From: Pseudoselenomonas ruminantium
GTDB taxonomy: Bacteria > Bacillota > Negativicutes > Selenomonadales > Selenomonadaceae
DNA length: 34,575 bases
Direction of reading: 5' to 3'
NCBI GenBank assembly: GCA_902781305.1
Contig: CACZIV010000016.1
Location: 1-34,575 of the forward strand
Shown: positions 8,368-17,636 of the stretch, in pieces
Numbering within the stretch: position 1 is the first letter of the stretch
Layout: the number at the start of each line of letters is the position of its first letter
The notes under the pieces: generated by a model
Told to the model about the DNA's origin: nothing
The model's input: only the letters and a program-made list of their open reading frames with translations
The model's database searches: none
Program-made: the position numbers and the translations under genes

Positions 8368-8750
8368 CCATGCTGGCCAGACAGGAAGAATATTACGAAG
8401 AAGAACAGCGCGTCCTTACCCCTGAAGAAGAGGAAAAGGAGCTGCGCAAAGCCCCGAAGGAACCGTTGTTTAAGACGGTTCTGGACACAAGACTGCGTTC
8501 CCATGGTCAGCTGCTCTTTTTGACCATGACGGTTCTGGCGCTGTTGGTCACGGTGGGCAGCGGCATCAGCGCCAGCCGCGGCTATGAGCTGGTGGCGATT
8601 CAGCAGCAGGCTGAGCAGAAGGAACAGGAAAATGAACGGCTGAAAATCGAGATTGCCAAGTTGAAATCGCCGGACAGAATCAAGGCCATTGCCAAGGATC
8701 AGCTGGGGATGGAAGTACCGCGTCAGACGTATTTTAGCAGTGAGAAATAA
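8364..8750 (+). CDS. ftsL: Cell-division protein FtsL-like
   Basis: A 128-residue bitopic membrane protein. A charged cytoplasmic N-terminus (Glu-rich, residues 1-47) is followed by one transmembrane segment (about 48-67) and an extracytoplasmic coiled coil (about 75-105, QQAEQKEQENERLKIEIAKL), then the septum-type tail SPDRIKAIAKDQLGMEVP. FtsL forms a complex with FtsB/DivIC and FtsQ that activates septal synthesis. Assignment rests on topology, size and position after rsmH rather than on strong sequence motifs. The overlap with rsmH is ATGA. Unusually, no ftsI/spoVD follows. Confidence 0.85.
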   Translation: MTMLARQEEYYEEEQRVLTPEEEEKELRKAPKEPLFKTVLDTRLRSHGQLLFLTMTVLALLVTVGSGISASRGYELVAIQQQAEQKEQENERLKIEIAKLKSPDRIKAIAKDQLGMEVPRQTYFSSEK

Positions 8751-8768
8751 AAATGAACAAGAAACGCA

Positions 8769-8810
8769 AAATTACAGGATTTTAAGGAGAAAAATCCTGT
8801 AATTTTTTTT
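8769..8810 (+). terminator. Terminator after ftsL
   Basis: A perfect 15-bp stem pairs AAATTACAGGATTTT (8769-8783) with 8791-8805 across a 7-nt loop and runs into a T tract to 8810. It divides mraZ-rsmH-ftsL from murE onward. Confidence 0.88.
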
Positions 8811-8815
8811 GCCTA

Positions 8816-8844
8816 TGGCAAAATTTTAGCGTTGGCGTTATAAT
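8816..8844 (+). promoter_or_regulatory. Probable promoter of the murE-ftsQ run
   Basis: A perfect -10 TATAAT (8839-8844) lies 17 nt after a weaker TGGCAA (8816-8821). It lies right after the ftsL terminator and ahead of the GGGAGGAT ribosome site of murE, so murE-murF-mraY-murD-murG-murC-ddl-ftsQ can be a separate transcript. Confidence 0.65.
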
Positions 8845-8882
8845 AAAAAACGGTTCGCATAATTCGGCGAGGGAGGATATAT

Positions 8883-10382
8883 ATGAAGACTTTAGCGCAG
8901 TTAGCAGAACTCGTGGAAGGTTCTGTAATTACAGGCGATGGCAATATAGAAATTACGGGGATTGAACACGATTCCCGTAAGGCTGGCGAGGGCACATTGT
9001 TTGTGTGCATTGCCGGTTTCCATGTGGATGGACATAAGTTTATTCCGCAGGCAGTGGAAAAGGGCGCAAAGGCCATTTTGACCACGCGCAAGGCCGATGA
9101 GGTGGAGGTGCCGGAAGGTGTGGCGGTGCTGCAGGTGCCGGAGCTCAAAACGGCTCTGGATACGATTGTGCCGTTTTTCCATGATTATCCTGCGCAGAAG
9201 ATGCGGGTAATCGGCATTACGGGTACCAATGGCAAGACCACGACCAGTTACCTTATCCGCGCAATTTTGCGCGAAGCTGGTTACAAGGTCGGGCTTATCG
9301 GCACGATTCAGATTATGATGGAGGAAGAAGTATTCCCCATTCACAATACGACTCCGGATGTGGTGGAATTGCAGCATACGCTGGCCATCATGCGGGACAA
9401 GGGCATGGATTATGTCGTGATGGAGGTTTCCTCTCATGCGCTTGACCAGAACCGCGTAGCGGGTATCGAATTTGATACGGCGGTGTTCTCCAATCTCACG
9501 CAGGACCATTTGGACTACCATAAGACTTTGGAAAACTACAAGCTGGCCAAGGCTAAGCTTTTTGACCTGTTGGGGAAAGCAGGCGTTAAAGAAAACAAGA
9601 CTGCTGTGGTCAATGCCGACGACGAAGCCGGCAAGACCATGCTCGAGCATGCCAAGTGCCGCCATTTGACCTATGGTATCGAAAACAAGGCTTCCCTGCA
9701 GGCAACCAATGTGGAGGTTTTGGCCAGTGGGGCAAATTTCACGCTGGTCGAAGAATTCCTGGGCAAGCTGGATTTACAGCTGCATATCACGGGTATCTTC
9801 AATGTCTATAATGTCATGGCCGCTGTGGGCGCTGCTATTGCAGAGAAGATTGACCCTGTAGTAATTGAGAAAGCCCTGCTGAATTTCACCAGTGTGCCGG
9901 GCCGCTTTGAACTCGTGAAGGCCGGGCAGGATTTCTCCATTATCGTGGACTATGCACATACGCCGGACGGGGTGGAAAACGTGCTCAATACGGCCCGCCG
10001 CATTGCGAAGAAAAAGATTATTGCGGTGTTTGGCTGCGGCGGCGACCGCGACCGCACGAAGCGTCCGATTATGGGCCGCCTCGCTGCAGAGCTTGCCGAT
10101 GTGGTTATCGCGACTTCCGACAATCCGCGCAGCGAAGACCCGGCCTTTATCCTGAGCGAAGTCGAAGCCGGCGTGAAGGAAACGATTGGCGCTAAGCACC
10201 ATGAGTGCATTATCGACAGACGTGAAGCCATCTTCCGTGCCGTGGAACTTGCCGAAACGGATGATATTGTGATTATTCTGGGCAAGGGCCATGAGGATTA
10301 TCAGATTTTGAAGGATAAGACGATTCACTTTGACGATAAGGAAGTTGCCCGCGAGGCGGTGGCAGCGAAAAAAGGAGCCTGA
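8883..10382 (+). CDS. murE: UDP-MurNAc-tripeptide synthetase MurE (meso-DAP type)
   Basis: Cytosolic Mur ligase adding the third residue to UDP-MurNAc-L-Ala-D-Glu with ATP hydrolysis. 499 residues. The N-terminal UDP-binding domain contains GIEHDSRKAGEGTLFVC; the ATP loop GITGTNGKTTTSYL is near residue 112; the C-terminal domain carries TSDNPRSEDP near 412. The DNPR motif marks meso-diaminopimelate ligases, as opposed to the lysine-adding type. murF follows after a 3-nt gap. It is the first gene after the putative promoter at 8816-8844. Confidence 0.98.
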   Translation: MKTLAQLAELVEGSVITGDGNIEITGIEHDSRKAGEGTLFVCIAGFHVDGHKFIPQAVEKGAKAILTTRKADEVEVPEGVAVLQVPELKTALDTIVPFFHDYPAQKMRVIGITGTNGKTTTSYLIRAILREAGYKVGLIGTIQIMMEEEVFPIHNTTPDVVELQHTLAIMRDKGMDYVVMEVSSHALDQNRVAGIEFDTAVFSNLTQDHLDYHKTLENYKLAKAKLFDLLGKAGVKENKTAVVNADDEAGKTMLEHAKCRHLTYGIENKASLQATNVEVLASGANFTLVEEFLGKLDLQLHITGIFNVYNVMAAVGAAIAEKIDPVVIEKALLNFTSVPGRFELVKAGQDFSIIVDYAHTPDGVENVLNTARRIAKKKIIAVFGCGGDRDRTKRPIMGRLAAELADVVIATSDNPRSEDPAFILSEVEAGVKETIGAKHHECIIDRREAIFRAVELAETDDIVIILGKGHEDYQILKDKTIHFDDKEVAREAVAAKKGA

Positions 10383-10385
10383 CGG

Positions 10386-11753
10386 ATGTTTACGCTTAAT
10401 GAGATGGTAAAGGCCACTAGTGCCAAAGTATATAAGGAAGATAAGAAAGAATTCGGCGCCATTGTTACCGATACGCGCAAAATCAGCGAAGGGGTGCTCT
10501 TTGTGGCCCTCAAGGGCGAGCGCTTTAATGGTGAGGATTTTGCGGCAGAGGCTTTGGAAAAGGGCGCAGCCGGTGTAGTGGTCAGTGAAGCCTGCGACGA
10601 AAAGCAGCTGGCAAAATGTCAGGGCACGGTTCTGCAGGTAAAGGATACCCTGCAGGCTTATCAGCTGATGGCCAAGGCTTGGCGCGAAAAGTTCCCGCAA
10701 ATCCCCGTGGTGGCGATTACGGGTTCCAACGGCAAGACCACGACGAAGGATTTGACGGCGGCTGTGCTGTCGGCCAAGGGCGCGGTGCTCAAGACGCAGG
10801 CCAACTTCAACAACGAAATCGGCCTGCCGCTGACCCTGTTGGGCCTCAAAGCGGAACACACGGCCGCTGTCGTGGAAATCGGCATGCGCGGCTTCCATCA
10901 GATTGAGGCGCTCGCACCGATTGCCGCCCCGCAGATTGGCATTGTGACCAATGTGGGCGAAACCCATATGGAACTTCTGGGTTCTTTGGAAAATATCGCC
11001 AAGGCCAAGCAGGAACTCGTGGAAGCGATTCCTGCCGGCGGTACGGTTATTTTGAATGCCGACAATAAATATGTGGCCGGCATGCGTGCGGCGGTTAAGG
11101 ATGGTGTAAAGGTCATCACCTTCGGCCTGGAACAGGCGGCCGATGTCAAGGGCGAGGCCATTCATACGGAAGGCAATATGACGAAGTTCATGGTGACCTA
11201 CGCCAATGAGCGCCATGAATACGAAGTCAACATGGTGGGCCGTCATAATGTCTACAATACGCTGGCTGCCATTGCCGCAGGTTTTGCCATGGGCCTGACG
11301 CCGGCTGAAGTGCGTGAAGGCCTCGGCAATCTCGAAGCCACGAAGATGCGCTTTGAACTGCAAAAGGTTAAAGAGTGGAACGTGGTCAACGATGCCTATA
11401 ACGCCAGCCCCATGTCCATGACGGCGGCCATCAATACGCTGTCGGAGCTGACAAAGGGCCGCAAGATTGCCGTGCTCGGCGATATGCTCGAATTGGGCAG
11501 TGTATCGGAAGAAGCACATCTCCATGTGGGCGAGGAAGTGGCCGAACACGGCTTTACGGCGCTCGTTACGCGCGGGGAAATGGGTGAATTTATCGCTAAA
11601 GGTGCCGAAAACAAGGGCATGACGGCAGTTTACCGCTGCGCAAGCCATGAAGAAGCGGCAGAAAAACTCCATGAACTTTTGCAACCCGGCGATACGCTGC
11701 TCTTTAAGGGCTCCCGTGGCATGGCTATGGAAAAGATTATTGATTTGCTGTGA
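10386..11753 (+). CDS. murF: UDP-MurNAc-tripeptide--D-Ala-D-Ala ligase MurF
   Basis: Adds the D-Ala-D-Ala dipeptide to complete the UDP-MurNAc pentapeptide. The 455-residue product has the three Mur-ligase domains: GAIVTDTRKISEGVLFVALKGE at the N-terminus, ATP loop AITGSNGKTTTKDLT near residue 112, the NNEIGLPLTLL motif near 140, and a C-terminal NDAYNASPMSMTAAI segment typical of MurF. The tight 3-nt spacing from murE implies co-transcription. Confidence 0.98.
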   Translation: MFTLNEMVKATSAKVYKEDKKEFGAIVTDTRKISEGVLFVALKGERFNGEDFAAEALEKGAAGVVVSEACDEKQLAKCQGTVLQVKDTLQAYQLMAKAWREKFPQIPVVAITGSNGKTTTKDLTAAVLSAKGAVLKTQANFNNEIGLPLTLLGLKAEHTAAVVEIGMRGFHQIEALAPIAAPQIGIVTNVGETHMELLGSLENIAKAKQELVEAIPAGGTVILNADNKYVAGMRAAVKDGVKVITFGLEQAADVKGEAIHTEGNMTKFMVTYANERHEYEVNMVGRHNVYNTLAAIAAGFAMGLTPAEVREGLGNLEATKMRFELQKVKEWNVVNDAYNASPMSMTAAINTLSELTKGRKIAVLGDMLELGSVSEEAHLHVGEEVAEHGFTALVTRGEMGEFIAKGAENKGMTAVYRCASHEEAAEKLHELLQPGDTLLFKGSRGMAMEKIIDLL

Positions 11754-11783
11754 TTTACGTTTAGATAGTGAGGCATTATAACA

Positions 11784-12734
11784 TTGGATAGCTTTATATT
11801 GGCGGCCGTTATTGCCGCAGGTTTCGTTTTGCTGACCGGGCCGTTTTTCATCCCGGAACTGCATAAGCTGAAGTTTGGTCAGAGCATTCGTGAGGAAGGA
11901 CCGGCAAGCCATCAGGCCAAGAGCGGTACGCCGACGATGGGCGGCATTATGATTATCCTCGGGATTACCATTGCGACACTGGTTGCAGCGCCGTTTTCCA
12001 CGGAAATCATGCTGGCACTCTTTATCATGCTGGGGCATTTTGTACTGGGATTCCTCGATGACTATATCAAGGTGGTCAAGAAGCGCAACCTGGGCTTGAA
12101 GGCCAAGCAGAAGATGCTCGGGCAGATTATCATTGCGGTGGTTACGATGTTTATCGGCACGCGCATGCTGGGCATTGATACGACGGTTTGGGTGCCGGTG
12201 CTCGACAGCCATATCAATATTGGGGCGGGCTATTATGCCCTGCTGCTCTTTGTGATGGTGGGAACCAGCAATGCGGTAAACCTTACCGATGGGCTGGACG
12301 GCCTGGCCTCTGGCACGGTGGCCATTGCGGCCAGCTCTTATGCCGTGGTCTGCACGCTTTTGGGCCATAGCGATTTGGCCATCTTTGCCACGGCAATTGC
12401 CGCTGCCTGCGTGGGTTTCCTGCGCTTCAATGCGCATCCGGCCAAGGTCTTTATGGGCGATACGGGCTCTTTGGCTTTGGGCGGTGCCATGGCGGCGCTG
12501 GGCATTCTCACCCATACGGAAGTGCTGTTGGCGCTTATCGGCCTGGTGTTCGTCTGTGAAGCGCTGTCGGTTATCATTCAGGTGGCTTCCTTCAAGTCTA
12601 CGGGCAAGCGCGTTTTCCGCATGAGCCCCATCCATCATCATTTTGAACTGGGCGGCTGGTCGGAATGGAAAGTGGTCTTCGTCTTCTGGACGGTGGGCCT
12701 GCTGGCCAGCATTGCGGCATTAGAACTGTTATAA
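11784..12734 (+). CDS. mraY: Phospho-MurNAc-pentapeptide translocase MraY
   Basis: Polytopic inner-membrane enzyme that transfers phospho-MurNAc-pentapeptide to undecaprenyl phosphate to make lipid I. 316 residues with about ten hydrophobic segments. Visible motifs: the catalytic DDYIKVVKKRNLGLKAKQK near residue 92, NAVNLTDGLDGLASG near 160, FMGDTGSLALGG near 223, and PIHHHFELGGWSE near 280. The start appears to be TTG at 11784, preceded by GTGAGG about 10 nt upstream; no in-frame ATG gives a better fit. It lies 30 nt after murF. Confidence 0.97.
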   Translation: MDSFILAAVIAAGFVLLTGPFFIPELHKLKFGQSIREEGPASHQAKSGTPTMGGIMIILGITIATLVAAPFSTEIMLALFIMLGHFVLGFLDDYIKVVKKRNLGLKAKQKMLGQIIIAVVTMFIGTRMLGIDTTVWVPVLDSHINIGAGYYALLLFVMVGTSNAVNLTDGLDGLASGTVAIAASSYAVVCTLLGHSDLAIFATAIAAACVGFLRFNAHPAKVFMGDTGSLALGGAMAALGILTHTEVLLALIGLVFVCEALSVIIQVASFKSTGKRVFRMSPIHHHFELGGWSEWKVVFVFWTVGLLASIAALELL

Positions 12735-12753
12735 ACATTTAGGGGGATTCACA

Positions 12754-14115
12754 ATGGATTTAACGGGCAAAAAGGTACTGATTATCGGAGCAGGTATCAG
12801 CGGTTTTGCGGCGGCGAAAATCACCCGCCGTTTAGGGGCGCAGGTGACCTTGAGCGACGCCAAGAACGAGGCGGATTTAACCGATGATTTTGAAGAGCTG
12901 CGGGATATGGGCATCAACTGTGTGTTCGGCCCGCAGGCGGAGGAACTGTTGGACGGGGTGAGCCTCGTCATCGTTTCTCCTGCGGTGCCGGCCCGTATCC
13001 CCTTGATTCAGGCCGCTTATAAGCGGAAAATCCGGGTGGCCAGCGAAGTGGAACTGGCCTATCGGCTCAAAAAGGCGCCCATCTGTGCCGTAACGGGGAC
13101 CAACGGCAAGACGACTACCGTTACGCTATTGGGCTTGCTGCTCGAAAGCCATTACAATAAGGTCGGCGTGGGCGGCAATATCGGCGTGCCGCTTTCGGAG
13201 GTGGCGTTGGAGATTCCGGCAGACGGTTATATCGCCGCTGAGATTTCCAGCTATCAGATGGAGGTCACCGAGGAATTCCATCCTCATGTGGCCACGGTCT
13301 TAAACGTCACGCCTGACCATATCGTGCGCCATGGCTCGATGGAAGAATATCAGCGCATGAAGGAGCGCATGTTTGCGCAGCAGAAGGGCAAGGATTTCCT
13401 CGTGCTCAACTATGATGATGAGCGGGTAAAGGATATGGCAAACCGCGCCAGTGCGCATGTGGTCTTTTTCAGCCGTCAGGTACATCTCCATGAGGGGGCG
13501 TATCTTGAAGGCGATATGCTGACCATTGCCTGGAAGGGTGAGGATTATCCGCTTTGCAGCATTGGCGAGCTGGGTATCAAGGGTGCGCACAATGTGGAAA
13601 ATGCACTGGCGGCGGCCATGACGGCCTTTTTGGCCGGCTGCAGCGCCGAGGAAATGACTCCGGTGCTCAAATCCTTCCGCGGCGTGGAACACCGCATTGA
13701 ATACGTCCGCACGTTGGATGGTGTGGAATATTACAACGACTCTAAAGCGACGAATACGGATTCGGCCATCAAGGCACTGGAAACGTTTGACGACGGCATT
13801 GTGCTGCTGGCGGGCGGCGATGACAAAATGACGGATTTGACGGATTTCCTGGTTCGCGTAAAAGAGCGCGTCACGGATTTGGTGCTGCTTGGTGCCGCGG
13901 CTGACCGCTTTGAGCAGGAGGCCTTAAAGAGCGGTTATCCTGCCGAGCATATCCACCGTGCAGGATTTTCGATGGACGAGGCGGTTAAAATCGCGCATTC
14001 GTTGGCCAAGGCGCCGCAGGTGGTACTGCTGTCGCCGGCCTGTGCCAGCTTCGATATGTATAACGGCATGGCGGAACGCGGCCGTAATTTCAAGGATTTA
14101 GTGAATAAATTGTAA
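12754..14115 (+). CDS. murD: UDP-MurNAc-L-alanine--D-glutamate ligase MurD
   Basis: Cytosolic Mur ligase adding D-glutamate, the second stem residue. 453 residues. The N-terminus (KKVLIIGAGISGFAAAK) is the Rossmann-like UDP-binding domain; the ATP loop AVTGTNGKTTTVTLL is near residue 114; EISSYQME, NVTPDHIVRH and YYNDSKATNTDSA are MurD hallmarks; the C-terminal LLSPACASFDMY is diagnostic. AGGGGG precedes the ATG. murG starts about 11 nt after the stop, leaving no room for ftsW, the usual neighbour here. Confidence 0.98.
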   Translation: MDLTGKKVLIIGAGISGFAAAKITRRLGAQVTLSDAKNEADLTDDFEELRDMGINCVFGPQAEELLDGVSLVIVSPAVPARIPLIQAAYKRKIRVASEVELAYRLKKAPICAVTGTNGKTTTVTLLGLLLESHYNKVGVGGNIGVPLSEVALEIPADGYIAAEISSYQMEVTEEFHPHVATVLNVTPDHIVRHGSMEEYQRMKERMFAQQKGKDFLVLNYDDERVKDMANRASAHVVFFSRQVHLHEGAYLEGDMLTIAWKGEDYPLCSIGELGIKGAHNVENALAAAMTAFLAGCSAEEMTPVLKSFRGVEHRIEYVRTLDGVEYYNDSKATNTDSAIKALETFDDGIVLLAGGDDKMTDLTDFLVRVKERVTDLVLLGAAADRFEQEALKSGYPAEHIHRAGFSMDEAVKIAHSLAKAPQVVLLSPACASFDMYNGMAERGRNFKDLVNKL

Positions 14116-14126
14116 GAGGGATGAAG

Positions 14127-15248
14127 ATGAAGATAATTATTTCCGGTGGCGGTACCGGCGGGCATATTTACCCCGCGCTGACCATTATGCGCACCATTGA
14201 GGAAAAATATCCGGAGGCCAGCTTCCTGTACGTCGGTACGCACAAGGGGCTGGAGGCCGATATTATCCCCAAGGAAAATATCCCTTTTGCGACAGTGGAT
14301 ATTCAGGGGTTCAAGCGCAGTTTGTCGCCTGCTAACTTCGTGCGGGCAGGCTTAGCGGCTGTGGGCGTGGCCAAGGCCATGAACGTGGTGCGTAAGTTCA
14401 AGCCCGATGCGGTCATTGGTACGGGCGGCTATGTCTGCGGGCCGGTACTCATGGCGGCCAGTATGCTCGGGATTCCGACGCTGATTCAGGAGCAGAATGT
14501 GGTGCCGGGCATCACCAACAAGATTCTTTCCAAGTTCGTCACCCGCATTGCGGCGGGCACGCCGGAGGCGGAAAAGCATTTTCCGGCAGGCAAGGTAGTC
14601 TGCACCGGCAATCCCATCCGCAAGGACGTGCTCACGGCGACAAGAGAGGAAGGCGCCAAGGCCTTTGGCTTTGACCCGGCGAAAAAAACGGTGCTGATTT
14701 CCGGCGGCAGCCGCGGCGCGCGCAGCATCAATAACGCTATGGTGGATGTACTGGTTGAGGCGGCCAAGCAGCGTGAGGTGCAGTATCTGCATGTCACGGG
14801 CAAGCTCGATTACGAGGACATCATCAGCCGCCTGCAGGCAAAAGGCGTAAATTTGGCCGAAACGCCCAATGTCAAGGTGGAACCATACCTCTACAATATG
14901 CCGCAGGCTATGGCTATGGCGGATTTGGTGGTCTACCGGGCCGGGGCAACTGGCCTTGCCGAACTTACCGCGCGCGGGATTCCGGCAATCCTGATTCCCT
15001 ATCCGTATGCGGCAGAGAATCATCAGGAGCACAATGCGCGGGCGCTTGAAGCAGCCGGCGCTGCCAGAGTAATTTTGAACCGGGATTTGAAGAGCGATAT
15101 TCTGCAAAGCACCTTGCAGGAGCTTTTGGCAGATGAAGATAAACTTACGGCGATGGCCAAGGCCAGCAAGGCGTTGGGCAAGCCGCAGGCGGCAGAGGAT
15201 ATTGCTGCCATGGTTATAGAGATGACACAGGGGAGAAAAAGGAAATGA
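14127..15248 (+). CDS. murG: UDP-GlcNAc:lipid I transferase MurG
   Basis: Peripheral inner-membrane glycosyltransferase (GT28) converting lipid I to lipid II. About 373 residues. The N-terminal loop SGGGTGGHIYPAL, the membrane-associating KRSLSPANFVRAGLA region, ISGGSRGARSIN near residue 195 and the acceptor/donor motif YRAGATGLAELTARGIPAILIPYPYA near 270 are all present. An in-frame ATG at 14121 exists, but GAGGG abuts it directly; the ATG at 14127 has proper spacing and starts with the usual MKIIISGGG. Its TGA overlaps the murC start codon. Confidence 0.97.
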   Translation: MKIIISGGGTGGHIYPALTIMRTIEEKYPEASFLYVGTHKGLEADIIPKENIPFATVDIQGFKRSLSPANFVRAGLAAVGVAKAMNVVRKFKPDAVIGTGGYVCGPVLMAASMLGIPTLIQEQNVVPGITNKILSKFVTRIAAGTPEAEKHFPAGKVVCTGNPIRKDVLTATREEGAKAFGFDPAKKTVLISGGSRGARSINNAMVDVLVEAAKQREVQYLHVTGKLDYEDIISRLQAKGVNLAETPNVKVEPYLYNMPQAMAMADLVVYRAGATGLAELTARGIPAILIPYPYAAENHQEHNARALEAAGAARVILNRDLKSDILQSTLQELLADEDKLTAMAKASKALGKPQAAEDIAAMVIEMTQGRKRK

Positions 15249-16636
15249 AACGGCTGAAAGAGCTAAAGGATATTGAAAAAATTCATTTTGTAGGCATTGG
15301 CGGTGCCGGCATGAGCCCGCTGGCCAAGATTATGGTGGAGCTGGGCTATGAAGTCACGGGCTCCGATAGAGCAGATTCCGAAGTGATTCAGAACCTCCAA
15401 AAATTGGGGGCCAAAATCACGTTGGACGGGCAGAAGGGCGAAAACGTCAAGGGGGCCGACGCCATTGTGGTATCCACGGCGATTCCCTTTGACAATCCCG
15501 AAGTGCTGGCGGCCCGCGACTTGGGCATTCGCAAGCTGCACCGCTCCGATATCAATGCGGCGCTCGTCAATGAGTACAAGGGCATTGCCGTAGCCGGTGC
15601 GCATGGCAAGACCACGACGACCTCCATGCTCGGTGTTGCGCTCACGAAGGCCGGCGTATCTCCGACGGTGGTCGTGGGCGGCGAAATGCCGGACCTCGGC
15701 ACGAATGCGATTTTGGGCGAAAGTGAATACCTGACTTCGGAGGCCGATGAAAGCGATGGTTCCTTCCTGAAACTGCACCCGCATATCGCCGTGGTCACCA
15801 ACGTGGAAGATGACCATATGGACCACTACGGCACGATGGAGAACATCATCAAGGCCTTCACGCAGTTCATTCAGAATGTGGACAAGGAAACGGGCTATGC
15901 CGTGCTGTGTTTTGATAACGAAAACCTGCGCAATATTGCCAAAACCGTTGAACGTAAGTTCTATACCTATGCCATTGATCATGAAGCCGATTATACGGCC
16001 AAGAACATCAAGACCAATGGCAAGGGCATTGCCTTTGATGTTCTGCATGGTGAGGAGATGTTGGGCCATGTTTCGCTGAACATTCCGGGCCGTCATAACG
16101 TGCTCAACGCGCTGGCCTGCATTGTGACGGGACTGAGCATGGGCGTGGAGTTTGAGAAACTTGCCGCCGGCCTGGCTGAGTTCCACGGCGCAAAACGCCG
16201 CTTCCAGACCAAGGGGCGGGGCAATGGCATTTGGGTGGTGGATGATTATGCGCATCATCCGACGGAAATCGCCGCTACGCTCAAGGCCGCCAAGGAACTT
16301 AATCCGAAGCGTCTGGTTTGCGTGTTCCAGCCGCACCGCTATTCCCGTACGCAGCTTCTGCATGAAGAATTTGGCAAGGCGTTTGTGTCCGCTGATTTGC
16401 TTATCCTCACGGATATCTACAGTGCCGGCGAAGCACCGATTGAGGGCATTAACGGCGAAACCATCTTAAATGAAGTGCGCAAGCAGTCTGGTCAGGATGT
16501 CATCTACATTCCGCAGCGCGAACGGCTGGCGAAGTATTTGGAAGAAGAAGCCAAAGATGGCGATTTAATCATCACCATGGGGGCCGGGGATATCTATAAG
16601 ACCGGTGAAGAATTAGTGGAATTACTCAATAAGTAA
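15245..16636 (+). CDS. murC: UDP-MurNAc--L-alanine ligase MurC
   Basis: Adds L-alanine to UDP-MurNAc, the first stem-peptide step. 463 residues with the typical HFVGIGGAGMSPLAKI N-terminus, ATP loop AVAGAHGKTTTTSM near residue 118, EADESDGSFLKL, and DDYAHHPTEI near 335. The ATGA overlap with murG implies translational coupling. In most Firmicute and proteobacterial clusters murB follows; here ddl follows directly. Confidence 0.98.
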   Translation: MKRLKELKDIEKIHFVGIGGAGMSPLAKIMVELGYEVTGSDRADSEVIQNLQKLGAKITLDGQKGENVKGADAIVVSTAIPFDNPEVLAARDLGIRKLHRSDINAALVNEYKGIAVAGAHGKTTTTSMLGVALTKAGVSPTVVVGGEMPDLGTNAILGESEYLTSEADESDGSFLKLHPHIAVVTNVEDDHMDHYGTMENIIKAFTQFIQNVDKETGYAVLCFDNENLRNIAKTVERKFYTYAIDHEADYTAKNIKTNGKGIAFDVLHGEEMLGHVSLNIPGRHNVLNALACIVTGLSMGVEFEKLAAGLAEFHGAKRRFQTKGRGNGIWVVDDYAHHPTEIAATLKAAKELNPKRLVCVFQPHRYSRTQLLHEEFGKAFVSADLLILTDIYSAGEAPIEGINGETILNEVRKQSGQDVIYIPQRERLAKYLEEEAKDGDLIITMGAGDIYKTGEELVELLNK

Positions 16637-16659
16637 GATTGGAAAGCAGGATAAAATTC

Positions 16660-17592
16660 ATGAAACAGGATAAAATCGTAGTTGTTATGGGTGGCACCTC
16701 CACCGAGGCCGAAGTTTCCCGCCGTACGGGTGCAGCCATTCTCTCTGCACTCCAGCAAAAGGGCTATAATGCTGAAGGCATGGAACTCAATCCCAAGACC
16801 TTTGCCATGGACATTCAGAAAGCCGGCGCCAAGATGGTCTTCAATGCGCTGCATGGCAAGTTTGGTGAAGACGGCCTGCTGCAGGGAACGCTTGATATGC
16901 TCGGCATTCCCTACACGGGTTCCGGCGTGCTGGCTGCGGCTGTCACGATGGACAAGGCTGCCTCCAAGCGCGTCTTCATCAGCGAGGGCATTTCCACGCC
17001 GAAATGCCATACCTATAACAGCTTCGAGCAGAAGCGTGATTTGGCCGGTGAAATCCTCGCCGAATTCGGCCTGCCGGTCGTGGTCAAGGCCGCTTCCCAG
17101 GGTTCGAGCATCGGCGTGTATATCGTGGAAAAAGAGGAAGAATTGGCCGAGGCCATCAAAGAAGCCTTCTCCTATAATGATGAAGTTCTCGTGGAAGAAT
17201 TCATCAAGGGCCGGGAAATGACCGTAGCCGTTTGGGGTGATGAGGATAAGAAGGAAGCTTTCCCGATTATCGAAATCACGACCACTTCCGGCCGTTATGA
17301 CTACAACAGCAAGTACACCAAAGGCGCTTCGACGCATATCATTCCGGCACCCATCAGCGAAGAAAAGACCCGTGAACTGCAGGATTTGGCTATCAAGACC
17401 TATACGGCCTGCGGCTGCAAGGGCGTAGCCCGCGTGGATATGATGTACAGCGAGGACGAAACGCCGTATGTTATCGAAGTGAATTCCGTACCGGGCATGA
17501 CGGAGGTTTCCCTGGTGCCGGATGCGGCCCGGGCTATGGGCGTGGAATTCCCGGAACTGTGTGAACGCATTCTGCAGCTGGCTGGTTTCTAA
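16660..17592 (+). CDS. ddl: D-alanine--D-alanine ligase
   Basis: ATP-grasp enzyme that joins two D-alanines for use by MurF. 310 residues from the ATG at 16660: VVVMGGTSTEAEVSRRTG at the N-terminus, ALHGKFGEDGLLQGTLDMLG with the substrate-lid region, PYTGSGVLAAAVTMDK, ATP-grasp QGSSIGVYIVEKEEEL, and the metal-binding VIEVNSVPGMTEVSLVP near the end. A TTG at 16639 is in frame, but GGAAAGCAGG lies between the two, favouring 16660. It lies 23 nt after murC and about 44 nt before ftsQ. Confidence 0.96.
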   Translation: MKQDKIVVVMGGTSTEAEVSRRTGAAILSALQQKGYNAEGMELNPKTFAMDIQKAGAKMVFNALHGKFGEDGLLQGTLDMLGIPYTGSGVLAAAVTMDKAASKRVFISEGISTPKCHTYNSFEQKRDLAGEILAEFGLPVVVKAASQGSSIGVYIVEKEEELAEAIKEAFSYNDEVLVEEFIKGREMTVAVWGDEDKKEAFPIIEITTTSGRYDYNSKYTKGASTHIIPAPISEEKTRELQDLAIKTYTACGCKGVARVDMMYSEDETPYVIEVNSVPGMTEVSLVPDAARAMGVEFPELCERILQLAGF

Positions 17593-17636
17593 ACCGGCTT
17601 TAGCGGCAGGGCATGGAAAGGAGGCCAAGCAGCGTA

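Noticed and set aside
9774-12641. A 955-codon open antisense frame across murE, murF and mraY
   Set aside because: It lies opposite three well-defined mur genes, has an Arg/His-rich composition typical of shadow frames in codon-biased DNA, and matches no family.
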